From positions 1-64,000 of the forward strand of contig CALLJL010000013.1 of assembly GCA_938092135.1 (NCBI GenBank): 64,000 nucleotides of DNA, given 5' to 3'. Numbering within the stretch: the stretch's first letter is position 1; every line of letters begins with the position of its first letter. The notes under the pieces were generated by a model. That model ran no database searches and was not told the DNA's origin. It worked only from the letters and a program-made list of their open reading frames with translations. Below are positions 51,740 to 59,833 of the stretch, piece by piece. A program made the translations under genes and the position numbers. Source of the DNA: an uncultured bacterium (GTDB lineage Bacteria; Acidobacteriota; Aminicenantia; Aminicenantales; CALLJL01).

Positions 51740-53581
51740 TTATTTTATTCCCCTTATCTTAAGGCCGCCATAAATCCAACGTCCAGGGGCGGGAAGAAAA
51801 CCGGCGTCGTAATAGAAGCGGTCTCCCAGGTTGGTGGCCTCCACAAAAAGCTCTATATCTCCTGAAGTCCAAGATAGCTTGCCATCCAGGACGAAGACCC
51901 CCTTCTGGTTTAATCTCTGAAAATATCTTCCATGGAGACCTATTCTCCAGCCCGAAAATGACTTTGACTGCAGATTGAGGAGAAACTGTTTTTTTAAACC
52001 GGTAAGGGCATATTTAGAAAGATAACCTCTTAGGTCTTTATTGCTGCGATAATAGACAAAGCTAATTTTGAGGGTTTCCATAATCGAACTCCGGCGCAGT
52101 AACTGATGTCCGAAATTCAGACTTGACTCTGTTCCAAAATTAGTAATTTTTGATATATTTTCCGCTCGCCAGGGATCAGGCGAAGATTTCTTTACCCAAT
52201 CAATTAAGTTCTCAGCTTTTCGATAGAAAATTCCTATCTCAAAATTTATATACTTATTTTCCTGACGCAAGCCTGCTTCTATTTCTTTAGTTTCTTCCGG
52301 TCTTAATTCGGGATTGCCTCTATTATTAGGGTCGGAATAAAAAAGCTCAGTGAAGGTTGGCAAGCGAAAAGCTTGGTTGTAAGAGATATAAATTTGAAGA
52401 TTATAATTGAAGCTATAATTTGCTTCCGCTCCAGGCCAAAATTTCCAACCATATTTTGGATAATGATAGAGCACGCCGCCAATTAGAAAAGCCCCAAAAA
52501 AAGTTTGAATCTTATGTTCGATAAAAAAACCTGAAGTCTTTCTCCTTTGCCAGCCAAGTCGATTACTATCTATGCTTTCGGTTCGCCATTCCAGCCCGGC
52601 TGAAGTTTCACCGAAACTGGAAAAGTGATGAAATTTTAATTCTACACTGCCAGATAAATTATGATGAAGATTGCGGTAAAAAGAGGGGTCATTTCTTTTT
52701 AGAAGATATTTATCAGACCCAAGGCGCAGATAAATTCTGGGAGCAATAGTAAAATTAGGCTGCAAAAAAATTGAATCCACGGCCATAAACAGGACTTTGT
52801 TTTCCTCCCACTGTTCAGGGTATGAGGGAGAATAAAAACTGTTGGCTCCAAAGGCCTTTTCGGAAAAACCTGCCAGGAAAAGAGTCTTGCCTGAGGCAAA
52901 ATTAATTGCTAAGCGATTATGCAAGGAAAGATGATTAAAATCTGTGTTCTCAATATAACCATCACAGGAACGCCAGGTTAAACTGACGGTATGGCCAAAC
53001 CTAGCATTTCCAAGATTGAAAGTAGAAGAAAAATCTTTGTAACCGTATTGACCTTTCCTCAAAGATAAAGAGAATGCGTTCTCTCTTGAAGACCTAGTTA
53101 TTATGTTAATCGCCCCGCTCAAAGCGTTGGGTCCAAAGATTCTACTCCCCGGTCCTTTTAAAACTTCTATCCTTTCTATATCTTCCAAACTTATGGGGAT
53201 ATTTAAAGTGTTATGTCCAGTCTGGGGATCGTTTAGTTTGAATCCGTTTAAGAGAATTAAGACCTGTTCGAATGTTCCTGCCCTGACTGACGGGTCGACC
53301 TGAATACCTCCCGCTCCCCTTTGCTGGAAATCGACTCCGGCCACATACTTCAAAAGCTCTTCAACCGTGCTGATGGGAAGCTTTTTAATTTCCTCGGCGC
53401 TTATGACCATAACGTTACGGCCAGCTTCTGACTTGATGGCTGGCATCAGACTAGCCGTTACAATAACATATTCTTCTAGCTTTTTCTGCTTAGTTTTTTC
53501 GGAATCGGTGGTTAATTCCGCTTGGAGATTTCCAGGCAAAATGAATATCATTAGCCAAAAAATTAAAAGCTTATTCTTCAT
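51740..53581 (-). CDS. TonB-dependent outer-membrane receptor
   Basis: 613 residues from ATG 53581, TGAGG upstream. Signal peptide (NKLLIFWLMIFILPGNLQA), TonB-box-like EEYVIVTASL, plug (about 55-165, GPGSRIFGPNALSGAINIITR) and barrel to the C-terminus (IYGGLKIRGIK). It resembles vitamin B12/siderophore receptors, but no B12 box lies upstream. The ligand is unknown. It is divergent from uvrA. Confidence 0.9.
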   Translation of the reverse strand: MKNKLLIFWLMIFILPGNLQAELTTDSEKTKQKKLEEYVIVTASLMPAIKSEAGRNVMVISAEEIKKLPISTVEELLKYVAGVDFQQRGAGGIQVDPSVRAGTFEQVLILLNGFKLNDPQTGHNTLNIPISLEDIERIEVLKGPGSRIFGPNALSGAINIITRSSRENAFSLSLRKGQYGYKDFSSTFNLGNARFGHTVSLTWRSCDGYIENTDFNHLSLHNRLAINFASGKTLFLAGFSEKAFGANSFYSPSYPEQWEENKVLFMAVDSIFLQPNFTIAPRIYLRLGSDKYLLKRNDPSFYRNLHHNLSGSVELKFHHFSSFGETSAGLEWRTESIDSNRLGWQRRKTSGFFIEHKIQTFFGAFLIGGVLYHYPKYGWKFWPGAEANYSFNYNLQIYISYNQAFRLPTFTELFYSDPNNRGNPELRPEETKEIEAGLRQENKYINFEIGIFYRKAENLIDWVKKSSPDPWRAENISKITNFGTESSLNFGHQLLRRSSIMETLKISFVYYRSNKDLRGYLSKYALTGLKKQFLLNLQSKSFSGWRIGLHGRYFQRLNQKGVFVLDGKLSWTSGDIELFVEATNLGDRFYYDAGFLPAPGRWIYGGLKIRGIK

Positions 53582-53653
53582 TTTTTGCCTCAAATCAGAA
53601 AGATTTTAGCCAAAGTCACTTTTCAAGGTAAAGGCCGTTTTTTTCGCTGGAAC

Positions 53654-53767
53654 CTAATTTCTTTTATCAATAAGCAAGCAAATTGCAAGACCAGACCTCC
53701 TTTTCTCCCTTAATCCTTCTGAAATGGCTCTTTCAACATCGATTTCAGAATTTGTATCTTGAATCAC
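53654..53767 (-). CDS. Possible small ORF in the leader of the second TonB receptor
   Basis: 37 codons from GTG 53767 with AGGAAAGG upstream, ending 72 bases before the receptor ATG. It contains the run SEIDVERAISEGLREKRRSG. Upstream in the same leader, TTATTGCC/GGCAATAA (53783-53790/53844-53851) form an 8-bp inverted repeat. No known riboswitch was recognised. The rest of the uvrA-receptor gap shows nothing. Confidence 0.25.
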   Translation of the reverse strand: MIQDTNSEIDVERAISEGLREKRRSGLAICLLIDKRN

Positions 53768-53934
53768 ATTGCCTTTCCTGGCTTATTGCCGACCAAAACC
53801 TGCTTCCAGACTCATAAAGGTTTTTCCTTAAACTTTCTCCATGGGCAATAAATCTTTCCAAAAAAATCGTAATTCCGCTATATTTCTAATTTCCAAAAAA
53901 TTTTTTATAATATAAATTTGCCTTTTTAATAACC

Positions 53935-56676
53935 ATGTCTTCTCTTGAATCCCATCTCAAAGAACAGGAATGGATTCACCTCCGTGGAGTCAGGGTTCAT
54001 AATCTCAAGAATATTAACCTTGATATACCCCTTTACCATTTTATTGTCGTAACTGGCCGAAGCGGCTCGGGAAAATCTTCCCTTGCCTTTGATACCCTTT
54101 ATGCTGAAGGCCAAAGGCGTTATATCGAATCGCTTTCAGCCTATGCCCGCCAATTTCTTGAACGAATGGACAAACCCGATGCTGATTTGATTGAAGGAAT
54201 TACTCCAGCTGTTGCCATCCAGCAAAAGGCTTCAACCAAGAATCCCCGATCAACCGTAGCCACAGTCACCGAAATTCACGATTATTTAAGGGTTCTCTAT
54301 GCCCGAATTGGGGTTATTCACTGTCTTAAATGTGGTCAGCCGGTTCGCCGCGATACTATTGATTCCATCGTTGATGACCTTTTTCGATGGGCTGGCGGCA
54401 AAGAAATTATAATTACCTTCTCTTGGCCTTTAGAGCAAGGTCTGGCTCTTTTAAAAAAAGATGGCTTTTTCCGAGTAATTAAGGGTTATAAAATAATCGA
54501 CCTCGACAACTTTCAACCTGGCCGGAAAAAGCAAGTTGATGTTTTCGTTGATCGAGTCAAGCTAATTCTTGAAGAAAGGGAAAGGCTTGTCGATTCCCTT
54601 GAATTAGCTCTGAGGCGGGGGAATGGCCAAATAAAAATTTTAACTCCAGAAGGAGAAGAGAAATTTTTTTCCAATCGCCTTGAATGTAAGAACTGCCACC
54701 TCCCCTACGAAGATCCCTTCCCCAATCTCTTCTCCTTCAATTCTCCTCAGGGAGCCTGCCCTGTTTGCCATGGATTTGGCGATTTGGCTGTTCTTGATGA
54801 AGATAAAATAGTTCCAGATAAAAATAAATCTCTGGAAGAAGGGGCCATTGAACCTTGGTCAAAGCCTGGCTCCTATGAGCTTCAGGAAGAACTTCTTTAT
54901 GAAGCCAAGCGAAGAGGCATTCCCACTAACATCCCCTTCAAGGATCTTAAGTCCCGATGGCAGCGGTTTATTCTCGATGGTGGTGATGGTTATTATGGAG
55001 TCAAAGGATTTTTTGAATGGTTGCAAAGCAAAAAATACAAGGTTCAGGTACGCGTTTTTCTTAGTCGCTATCGCAAATATGTTCCCTGTCCTTCCTGTCA
55101 TGGTCAGAGGCTAAATCCTCAGGCTCTGAGTGTCAAAATTAAGGGTAAATCGATTGGCGAAGTTTGCCGGATGACAGTAAGGGAAGCCGATGACTTCTTT
55201 CGTTCCCTTAAACTAACCTCCTATGAAAGCCAGATCGCAGAGCGCCTGGTAGCAGAAATTGAGAATCGCCTTCGCTTCCTCCTTGAAGTTGGCCTCGATT
55301 ACCTGACGCTTGACCGGATGACTTTTACTCTCAGCGGAGGCGAAGCCCAAAGAATCAATTTGGCAGCCGCTTTGAGCAGCTCCCTTGTGGGCACCCTTTT
55401 TATTCTCGATGAGCCCTCTATTGGTCTTCATCCCCGGGATAACCAGCGCCTCATAAATACTTTAAAATCTTTAAAGAACGTGGGAAACACTGTTCTTGTG
55501 GTTGAACACGATGCAGAAATTATCCGGGCTGCTGATTATATAATTGACCTCGGTCCGGGGGCAGGTGAAGCTGGAGGTGAAGTTCTCTATTCTGGACCAA
55601 TGGAAAAATTCTTAAAGGAAGCAACGACTCTTACCGCCCGGTATCTGCGCTCTGAATTTAAAATTGAACCGCCTCTTGAACGCCGTAAACCCAGGGGCTA
55701 TATTCAAATTCTTGGGGCCAAGAAACATAATCTAAAAAATATTGATGTTAAGATACCCCTTGGTTGTTTCACCTGCATTACTGGGGTTTCAGGATCAGGC
55801 AAAAGCACCCTTCTCTACGATGTCCTCTATCTTGGCTGGCTCGGTGAAGCCCGCGAAGCTTTCCGAGAAATCAGGGGATTCGAACTTGTAGATAAAATCG
55901 TTATGGTGGATCAATCGCCCCTCAGCACATCTCCCCGTTCAATTCCCGCCACTTATATGAAGGTTATGGATGGCATTCGCGAACTTTTCAGTTCAACCAG
56001 GGAGGCCCGATTGCTAGGCTTAAAACCAGGTTATTTCTCTTTTAATACTCCAGGCGGAAGATGTGAGGATTGCAAGGGGGCTGGTCAGCAGATTGTGGAA
56101 ATGCAGTTTCTCTCGGATGTGGTTCTCACCTGCGAGACTTGCCAAGGGCTTCGTTACAAATCAGAAATTCTTGAAATTAAGTACAAAGGAAAATCAATCG
56201 CCGACGTACTGGCGATGTCAGCCCAGGAAGCCATAGATTTTTTCCAGGACTCACTTGAAGTCGTTCGCTCGCTTCAGCCTTTATTGGATGTCGGTCTTGG
56301 TTATCTTAAACTCGGTCAGCCCACCACCACCCTTTCTGGGGGCGAATTGCAACGTCTCAAACTAGCCCATCACTTAATTCATGAGCAGGGGAAAAGAATT
56401 GTCTATCTCTTCGATGAACCCACCATCGGCCTTCACCCCGCGGATATTTCCATTCTCCTTCGCTGTTTCCAGCGTCTAGTCGATTCGGGTCACACCGTGG
56501 TGGTAATTGAGCATAACTTAGATGTTATTAAATGTGCCGATTATGTGATTGACCTTGGACCTGAAGGTGGAGAACGGGGAGGCTCTATTGTCGCCCAGGG
56601 CACTCCTGAAGAAATTGCTGCCTGCAGCTCATCAATTACGGGAAAATATCTTCATCAGGCTTTAAATAACCTTTAA
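53935..56676 (+). CDS. uvrA: Excinuclease ABC subunit A
   Basis: 913 residues. Two ABC modules: first P-loop GRSGSGKSSLAFDTLYAEGQRRY, signature TLSGGEAQRINLAAAL; second P-loop GVSGSGKSTLLYDVL, signature TLSGGELQRLKLAHHL; DEPSIGLHP and DEPTIGLHP Walker B. Zinc modules CKNCHLPYED...CPVCHGFG and CEDCKGAGQ...CETCQGLRY are intact, and the UvrB-binding region (about 120-250) is present. It finds bulky DNA damage with UvrB. Confidence 0.97.
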   Translation: MSSLESHLKEQEWIHLRGVRVHNLKNINLDIPLYHFIVVTGRSGSGKSSLAFDTLYAEGQRRYIESLSAYARQFLERMDKPDADLIEGITPAVAIQQKASTKNPRSTVATVTEIHDYLRVLYARIGVIHCLKCGQPVRRDTIDSIVDDLFRWAGGKEIIITFSWPLEQGLALLKKDGFFRVIKGYKIIDLDNFQPGRKKQVDVFVDRVKLILEERERLVDSLELALRRGNGQIKILTPEGEEKFFSNRLECKNCHLPYEDPFPNLFSFNSPQGACPVCHGFGDLAVLDEDKIVPDKNKSLEEGAIEPWSKPGSYELQEELLYEAKRRGIPTNIPFKDLKSRWQRFILDGGDGYYGVKGFFEWLQSKKYKVQVRVFLSRYRKYVPCPSCHGQRLNPQALSVKIKGKSIGEVCRMTVREADDFFRSLKLTSYESQIAERLVAEIENRLRFLLEVGLDYLTLDRMTFTLSGGEAQRINLAAALSSSLVGTLFILDEPSIGLHPRDNQRLINTLKSLKNVGNTVLVVEHDAEIIRAADYIIDLGPGAGEAGGEVLYSGPMEKFLKEATTLTARYLRSEFKIEPPLERRKPRGYIQILGAKKHNLKNIDVKIPLGCFTCITGVSGSGKSTLLYDVLYLGWLGEAREAFREIRGFELVDKIVMVDQSPLSTSPRSIPATYMKVMDGIRELFSSTREARLLGLKPGYFSFNTPGGRCEDCKGAGQQIVEMQFLSDVVLTCETCQGLRYKSEILEIKYKGKSIADVLAMSAQEAIDFFQDSLEVVRSLQPLLDVGLGYLKLGQPTTTLSGGELQRLKLAHHLIHEQGKRIVYLFDEPTIGLHPADISILLRCFQRLVDSGHTVVVIEHNLDVIKCADYVIDLGPEGGERGGSIVAQGTPEEIAACSSSITGKYLHQALNNL

Positions 56677-56702
56677 AAAATTCTTTGCCTGAAAGCCCTA
56701 CC

Positions 56703-58736
56703 TTAATTTTTCTCGTCACTTATTTTTCCTTTATTTTTTTTCCTAACCTCTTCAATAAAATCGGGATTTACCGCCAGCCCTAAGGAAAGTGCTTTTTCAA
56801 TATGTTGCCAGGCCAATTTATATTCCTTTAATTGATAATAAACATAGGCTAAATTGTTATGACTTACCCCATCGTTAGGTACGATTTTAAGGAGCTTGAC
56901 ATAAATTTCTGCTGCTTCTAACCATCGTCTGAGGACAATTAAAAGGGAGGCCAAATTGGCCATGAACTGACTGTTTTCAGGTTCTAAGAAAACGGCCTGA
57001 CGAAAACATTTTTCTGCCTGGGGATAGTCCCTTAGTTCGAGAGCACAAATTCCCAAGTTATTCCAGGCCATGGCTGATTTTGCCTCAAGAGCCAAAGCGG
57101 CCTCAGCCGCCTCTCTTGCTTCTAACCATTTCCTCTTCTGAATTAAAGCCGTACTTAGGTTAAGATTGAGAACAAGGGAGTTATGACCTCTTTCTTTAGC
57201 TCGGAGAAAATTATCAATAGCCCCATCGATATCTTTAAGCAAGAGAAGGCAGGTTCCAAGTCCCTCATAGGCTTCGGCAAACTGGGGAGAAAGATTTAGG
57301 GCTTTTTGAAAATAATTGAGAGCTTCAGTAAAACGGCGCAATTCAAGGAAACAGTTCCCTAAATTATGGGCTGCCTTAGCATGACCAGGATCAAGCTCAA
57401 GAGCCAGGGCAAATTCCTTGATGGCCTCTTCTATTTTTCCCTGCCAGTGAAGCATTTTGCCCATCATGTTATGACCCTCTGGAAGCTCGGGGTCGTGAAT
57501 TAAGGCCATTTTCACCATTTCCAGGGCTTTTGAATAATCCTTTCTTCGAAAATAGATTTCAGCCAGATTGGCTAAGGCTAAGGCAAAATCTTTTCGAACT
57601 AAAAGAGATCTCTCGAGGATCTCCTCAGCCTCGGTCTCGCGGCCAAGTCTTATCAAAATTTCGGCTTTATTGCCCATGGCTTCAACCATCCTTGGCCTTA
57701 AAGCCAAAGCCTTATCATAGGCTTCTAAGGCAGCCTGAAAATCACCTTTTTTGCTCAAAGCTATACCCAAATTGTAAAGAACTCGGGCTTCGCCGGGCTT
57801 TTGCTGTAAAATTTTTTGATAAAGAGAAATGGCCTCATCCACTGCTCCCTGACGCCTTTGAGCAATGGCCATCAAATTAAGGGCTTCAAGGCAATCGGGA
57901 TTGATCTTTAGAGCTTCCTCGCAGACTTTGATAGCGCTTTTATAATTTCTTTCTTCCAACTCAATCTGAGCAATGCTCAAAAAGACGTCCTCAAGGGAAT
58001 TGGGAATCTTCCTTCGACTTCTCTCAGTTTCGGTCTGCCTTCTTCTTACCCAATCCTGTAAAGATTCAGCTATCTGATAATACAAAGAGAGCGCCTGCTT
58101 TCTTTTTTCACGATTAAGGGGATAACGCCAGGTATTAAATTTTCTTTCCCGGAAAAGGTTGATAATTTGTAAATTAAGGGTATCAAGATTTGTTCCCCGA
58201 TTCCAAAGGTCCATGACTGAGGTCGGGTCGTCAAGATGGACTGCTCCGAAAAGATGGGCCAATTCGTGAAGCAAGGCTTTTATTATGGATTCATCTTTTC
58301 CTTGAACCCGGACAGTGACAATCCCTTCCTGAAAAAGGCAAAAACCAAAAAGGAAGGACTGAAGATAGGGGGAACCAATTAAGGCAATAATTATTGTTCT
58401 TTCATCTCTAAGGAAGCTTTTTTCAATTGATTCGGCTATTTCCTCAAGAGTGACTGGCTCTTTCTCTTTTGCCCAAATCTCGAATCGCTCAATTTCAAAG
58501 CTAATCCCAGTTTCCTTTTCAAAAATAGAGGCCCCAGCCAAAAAGAGATTATTCGCTTTTTCTTGCCATCCTGATTGAGAGGCAAAATAGGTATCGGCAA
58601 GAATAATTACTTTGATTTTTTTTGGCTCCTCCGATTCCTGGAAGGAGAAGGCTTTGGCTATAGGAAAGAAAAATAAGAAGAAGAGGAGGAAAAATAAAAA
58701 GAAAGAGAAAAACCTCTTTTTTAAATATTCAAACAT
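56703..58736 (-). CDS. Exported metzincin-like protease domain fused to TPR array
   Basis: 677 residues. A very Phe/Leu-rich signal peptide (about 9-29) is followed by a 150-residue domain with HELAHLFGAVH (157-167), the metzincin zinc motif HExxHxxGxxH, and Met175 eight residues later in PTSVMDL as Met-turn candidate. From about 220 to the C-terminus there are about 12 TPR repeats (e.g. ALYNLGIALSKKGDFQAALEAYDKALAL). It probably acts in the periplasm as a scaffold-linked metallopeptidase. Convergent with uvrA. I know no named family with this fusion. Confidence 0.8.
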   Translation of the reverse strand: MFEYLKKRFFSFFLFFLLFFLFFFPIAKAFSFQESEEPKKIKVIILADTYFASQSGWQEKANNLFLAGASIFEKETGISFEIERFEIWAKEKEPVTLEEIAESIEKSFLRDERTIIIALIGSPYLQSFLFGFCLFQEGIVTVRVQGKDESIIKALLHELAHLFGAVHLDDPTSVMDLWNRGTNLDTLNLQIINLFRERKFNTWRYPLNREKRKQALSLYYQIAESLQDWVRRRQTETERSRRKIPNSLEDVFLSIAQIELEERNYKSAIKVCEEALKINPDCLEALNLMAIAQRRQGAVDEAISLYQKILQQKPGEARVLYNLGIALSKKGDFQAALEAYDKALALRPRMVEAMGNKAEILIRLGRETEAEEILERSLLVRKDFALALANLAEIYFRRKDYSKALEMVKMALIHDPELPEGHNMMGKMLHWQGKIEEAIKEFALALELDPGHAKAAHNLGNCFLELRRFTEALNYFQKALNLSPQFAEAYEGLGTCLLLLKDIDGAIDNFLRAKERGHNSLVLNLNLSTALIQKRKWLEAREAAEAALALEAKSAMAWNNLGICALELRDYPQAEKCFRQAVFLEPENSQFMANLASLLIVLRRWLEAAEIYVKLLKIVPNDGVSHNNLAYVYYQLKEYKLAWQHIEKALSLGLAVNPDFIEEVRKKNKGKISDEKN

Positions 58737-58817
58737 CCCTCAGAGTTAATTTAATTATACCATGGGTATTGTAATTGTATTCAAACTCTTTCACCAATAA
58801 CAATTTCCTCCCTTTTA

Positions 58818-58859
58818 GGTGATTAATTTTCGCCTCAAAAATCACCGCTGGTGGTGATT
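58818..58859 (+). promoter_or_regulatory. Three-arm alternative hairpin upstream of cheR
   Basis: GGTGATT (58818-58824), AATCACC (58840-58846), GGTGATT (58853-58859). The middle arm can pair with either neighbour, so two hairpins compete. They lie 60 bases before the cheR start. No T-run follows either hairpin, so a terminator is unlikely. Confidence 0.4.
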
Positions 58860-58918
58860 GTCAATCAATGGATCATGAGCAGAATTATTTTATGGGAAAA
58901 AGGCGAGAACTCTAAACA

Positions 58919-59833
58919 ATGAATCAATTTTTTCTTTCTTCTTTTAATAACTCGCCCCGTAGGATTGATCAAAAATTATTGCCGCGAAAATTAAATCATT
59001 TTCCTACTCTGCTTTCTTTGATTCAACGTTTAACCGGCTTTGATGCCCGGCCTTATCGGGATTCAACCTTAAAAAGAAGACTGGAATTGAGGCTTCAGGC
59101 TACAGGATGCCGGAATATTCAGGAATATATAAATTACATTCGGAATAATCAAGAGGAAGCCTTTAATTTTAAAGAAAATCTGCTTATTCATGTTACCAGC
59201 TTCTTTCGGGACCGGGCTGTTTTCACTTTCTTAGAGCGTAAAGTTTTCCCTGACTGGCTGGATAAACTTGCCTCCAGGCAACGGCGCTTGCTCCGTGTTT
59301 GGTCGGTAGGCTGTGCTTCAGGTGAGGAGCCCTATTCCTTAGCAATGATTCTCCATCAACCTACTCTGAAACGGGGAATTCATCCTGTTATCTTAGCTAC
59401 CGATGTCTCGCCTCGAGTCTTGGCTAAGGCTCGAGAAGCTATTTTTCGGCAAAGGGAACTCCGCAATATTCCTAAATTTTATCGACAAATTTATTTTTCA
59501 GAAATAAAACCAGGGATTTGGCGCCTTTGTCCTGAACTACGAAGACTCGTTATTTTTCGCCAGCACGATTTACTCCAAGAGGAAGTACCGGGATTCTTTG
59601 ATTTTATTGTCTTGCGCAATCTCCTTATTTTTCTCCGTCCTGAGGCTCAAGAACAAGTTTTAAGAAAAATAATTCAATCCTTAGTGGGAGGTGGACTTCT
59701 CCTTTTGGGTAATTCAGAAAGAATTAATCCCAACGGTTCCTTAGAACTTCTTTCGGCTCGACATTGCCTTTATCAAAAAAGGCAGGCTTCAAGTCAAGGA
59801 GAAGTTTTTCCTCCCAAAAGAGGCAAAAAATGA
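58919..59833 (+). CDS. CheR-type protein-glutamate methyltransferase
   Basis: 304 residues. The N-terminal CheR domain (LIQRLTGFDARPYRDSTLKRRLELRL) precedes the SAM-binding domain with VWSVGCASGEEPYSLAMIL and the FIVLRNLLIFL motif. It methylates receptor-type glutamates using SAM. No chemoreceptor or cheA lies nearby; its end overlaps a hybrid kinase gene (ATGA), suggesting a joint non-chemotaxis signalling unit. Confidence 0.9.
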   Translation: MNQFFLSSFNNSPRRIDQKLLPRKLNHFPTLLSLIQRLTGFDARPYRDSTLKRRLELRLQATGCRNIQEYINYIRNNQEEAFNFKENLLIHVTSFFRDRAVFTFLERKVFPDWLDKLASRQRRLLRVWSVGCASGEEPYSLAMILHQPTLKRGIHPVILATDVSPRVLAKAREAIFRQRELRNIPKFYRQIYFSEIKPGIWRLCPELRRLVIFRQHDLLQEEVPGFFDFIVLRNLLIFLRPEAQEQVLRKIIQSLVGGGLLLLGNSERINPNGSLELLSARHCLYQKRQASSQGEVFPPKRGKK

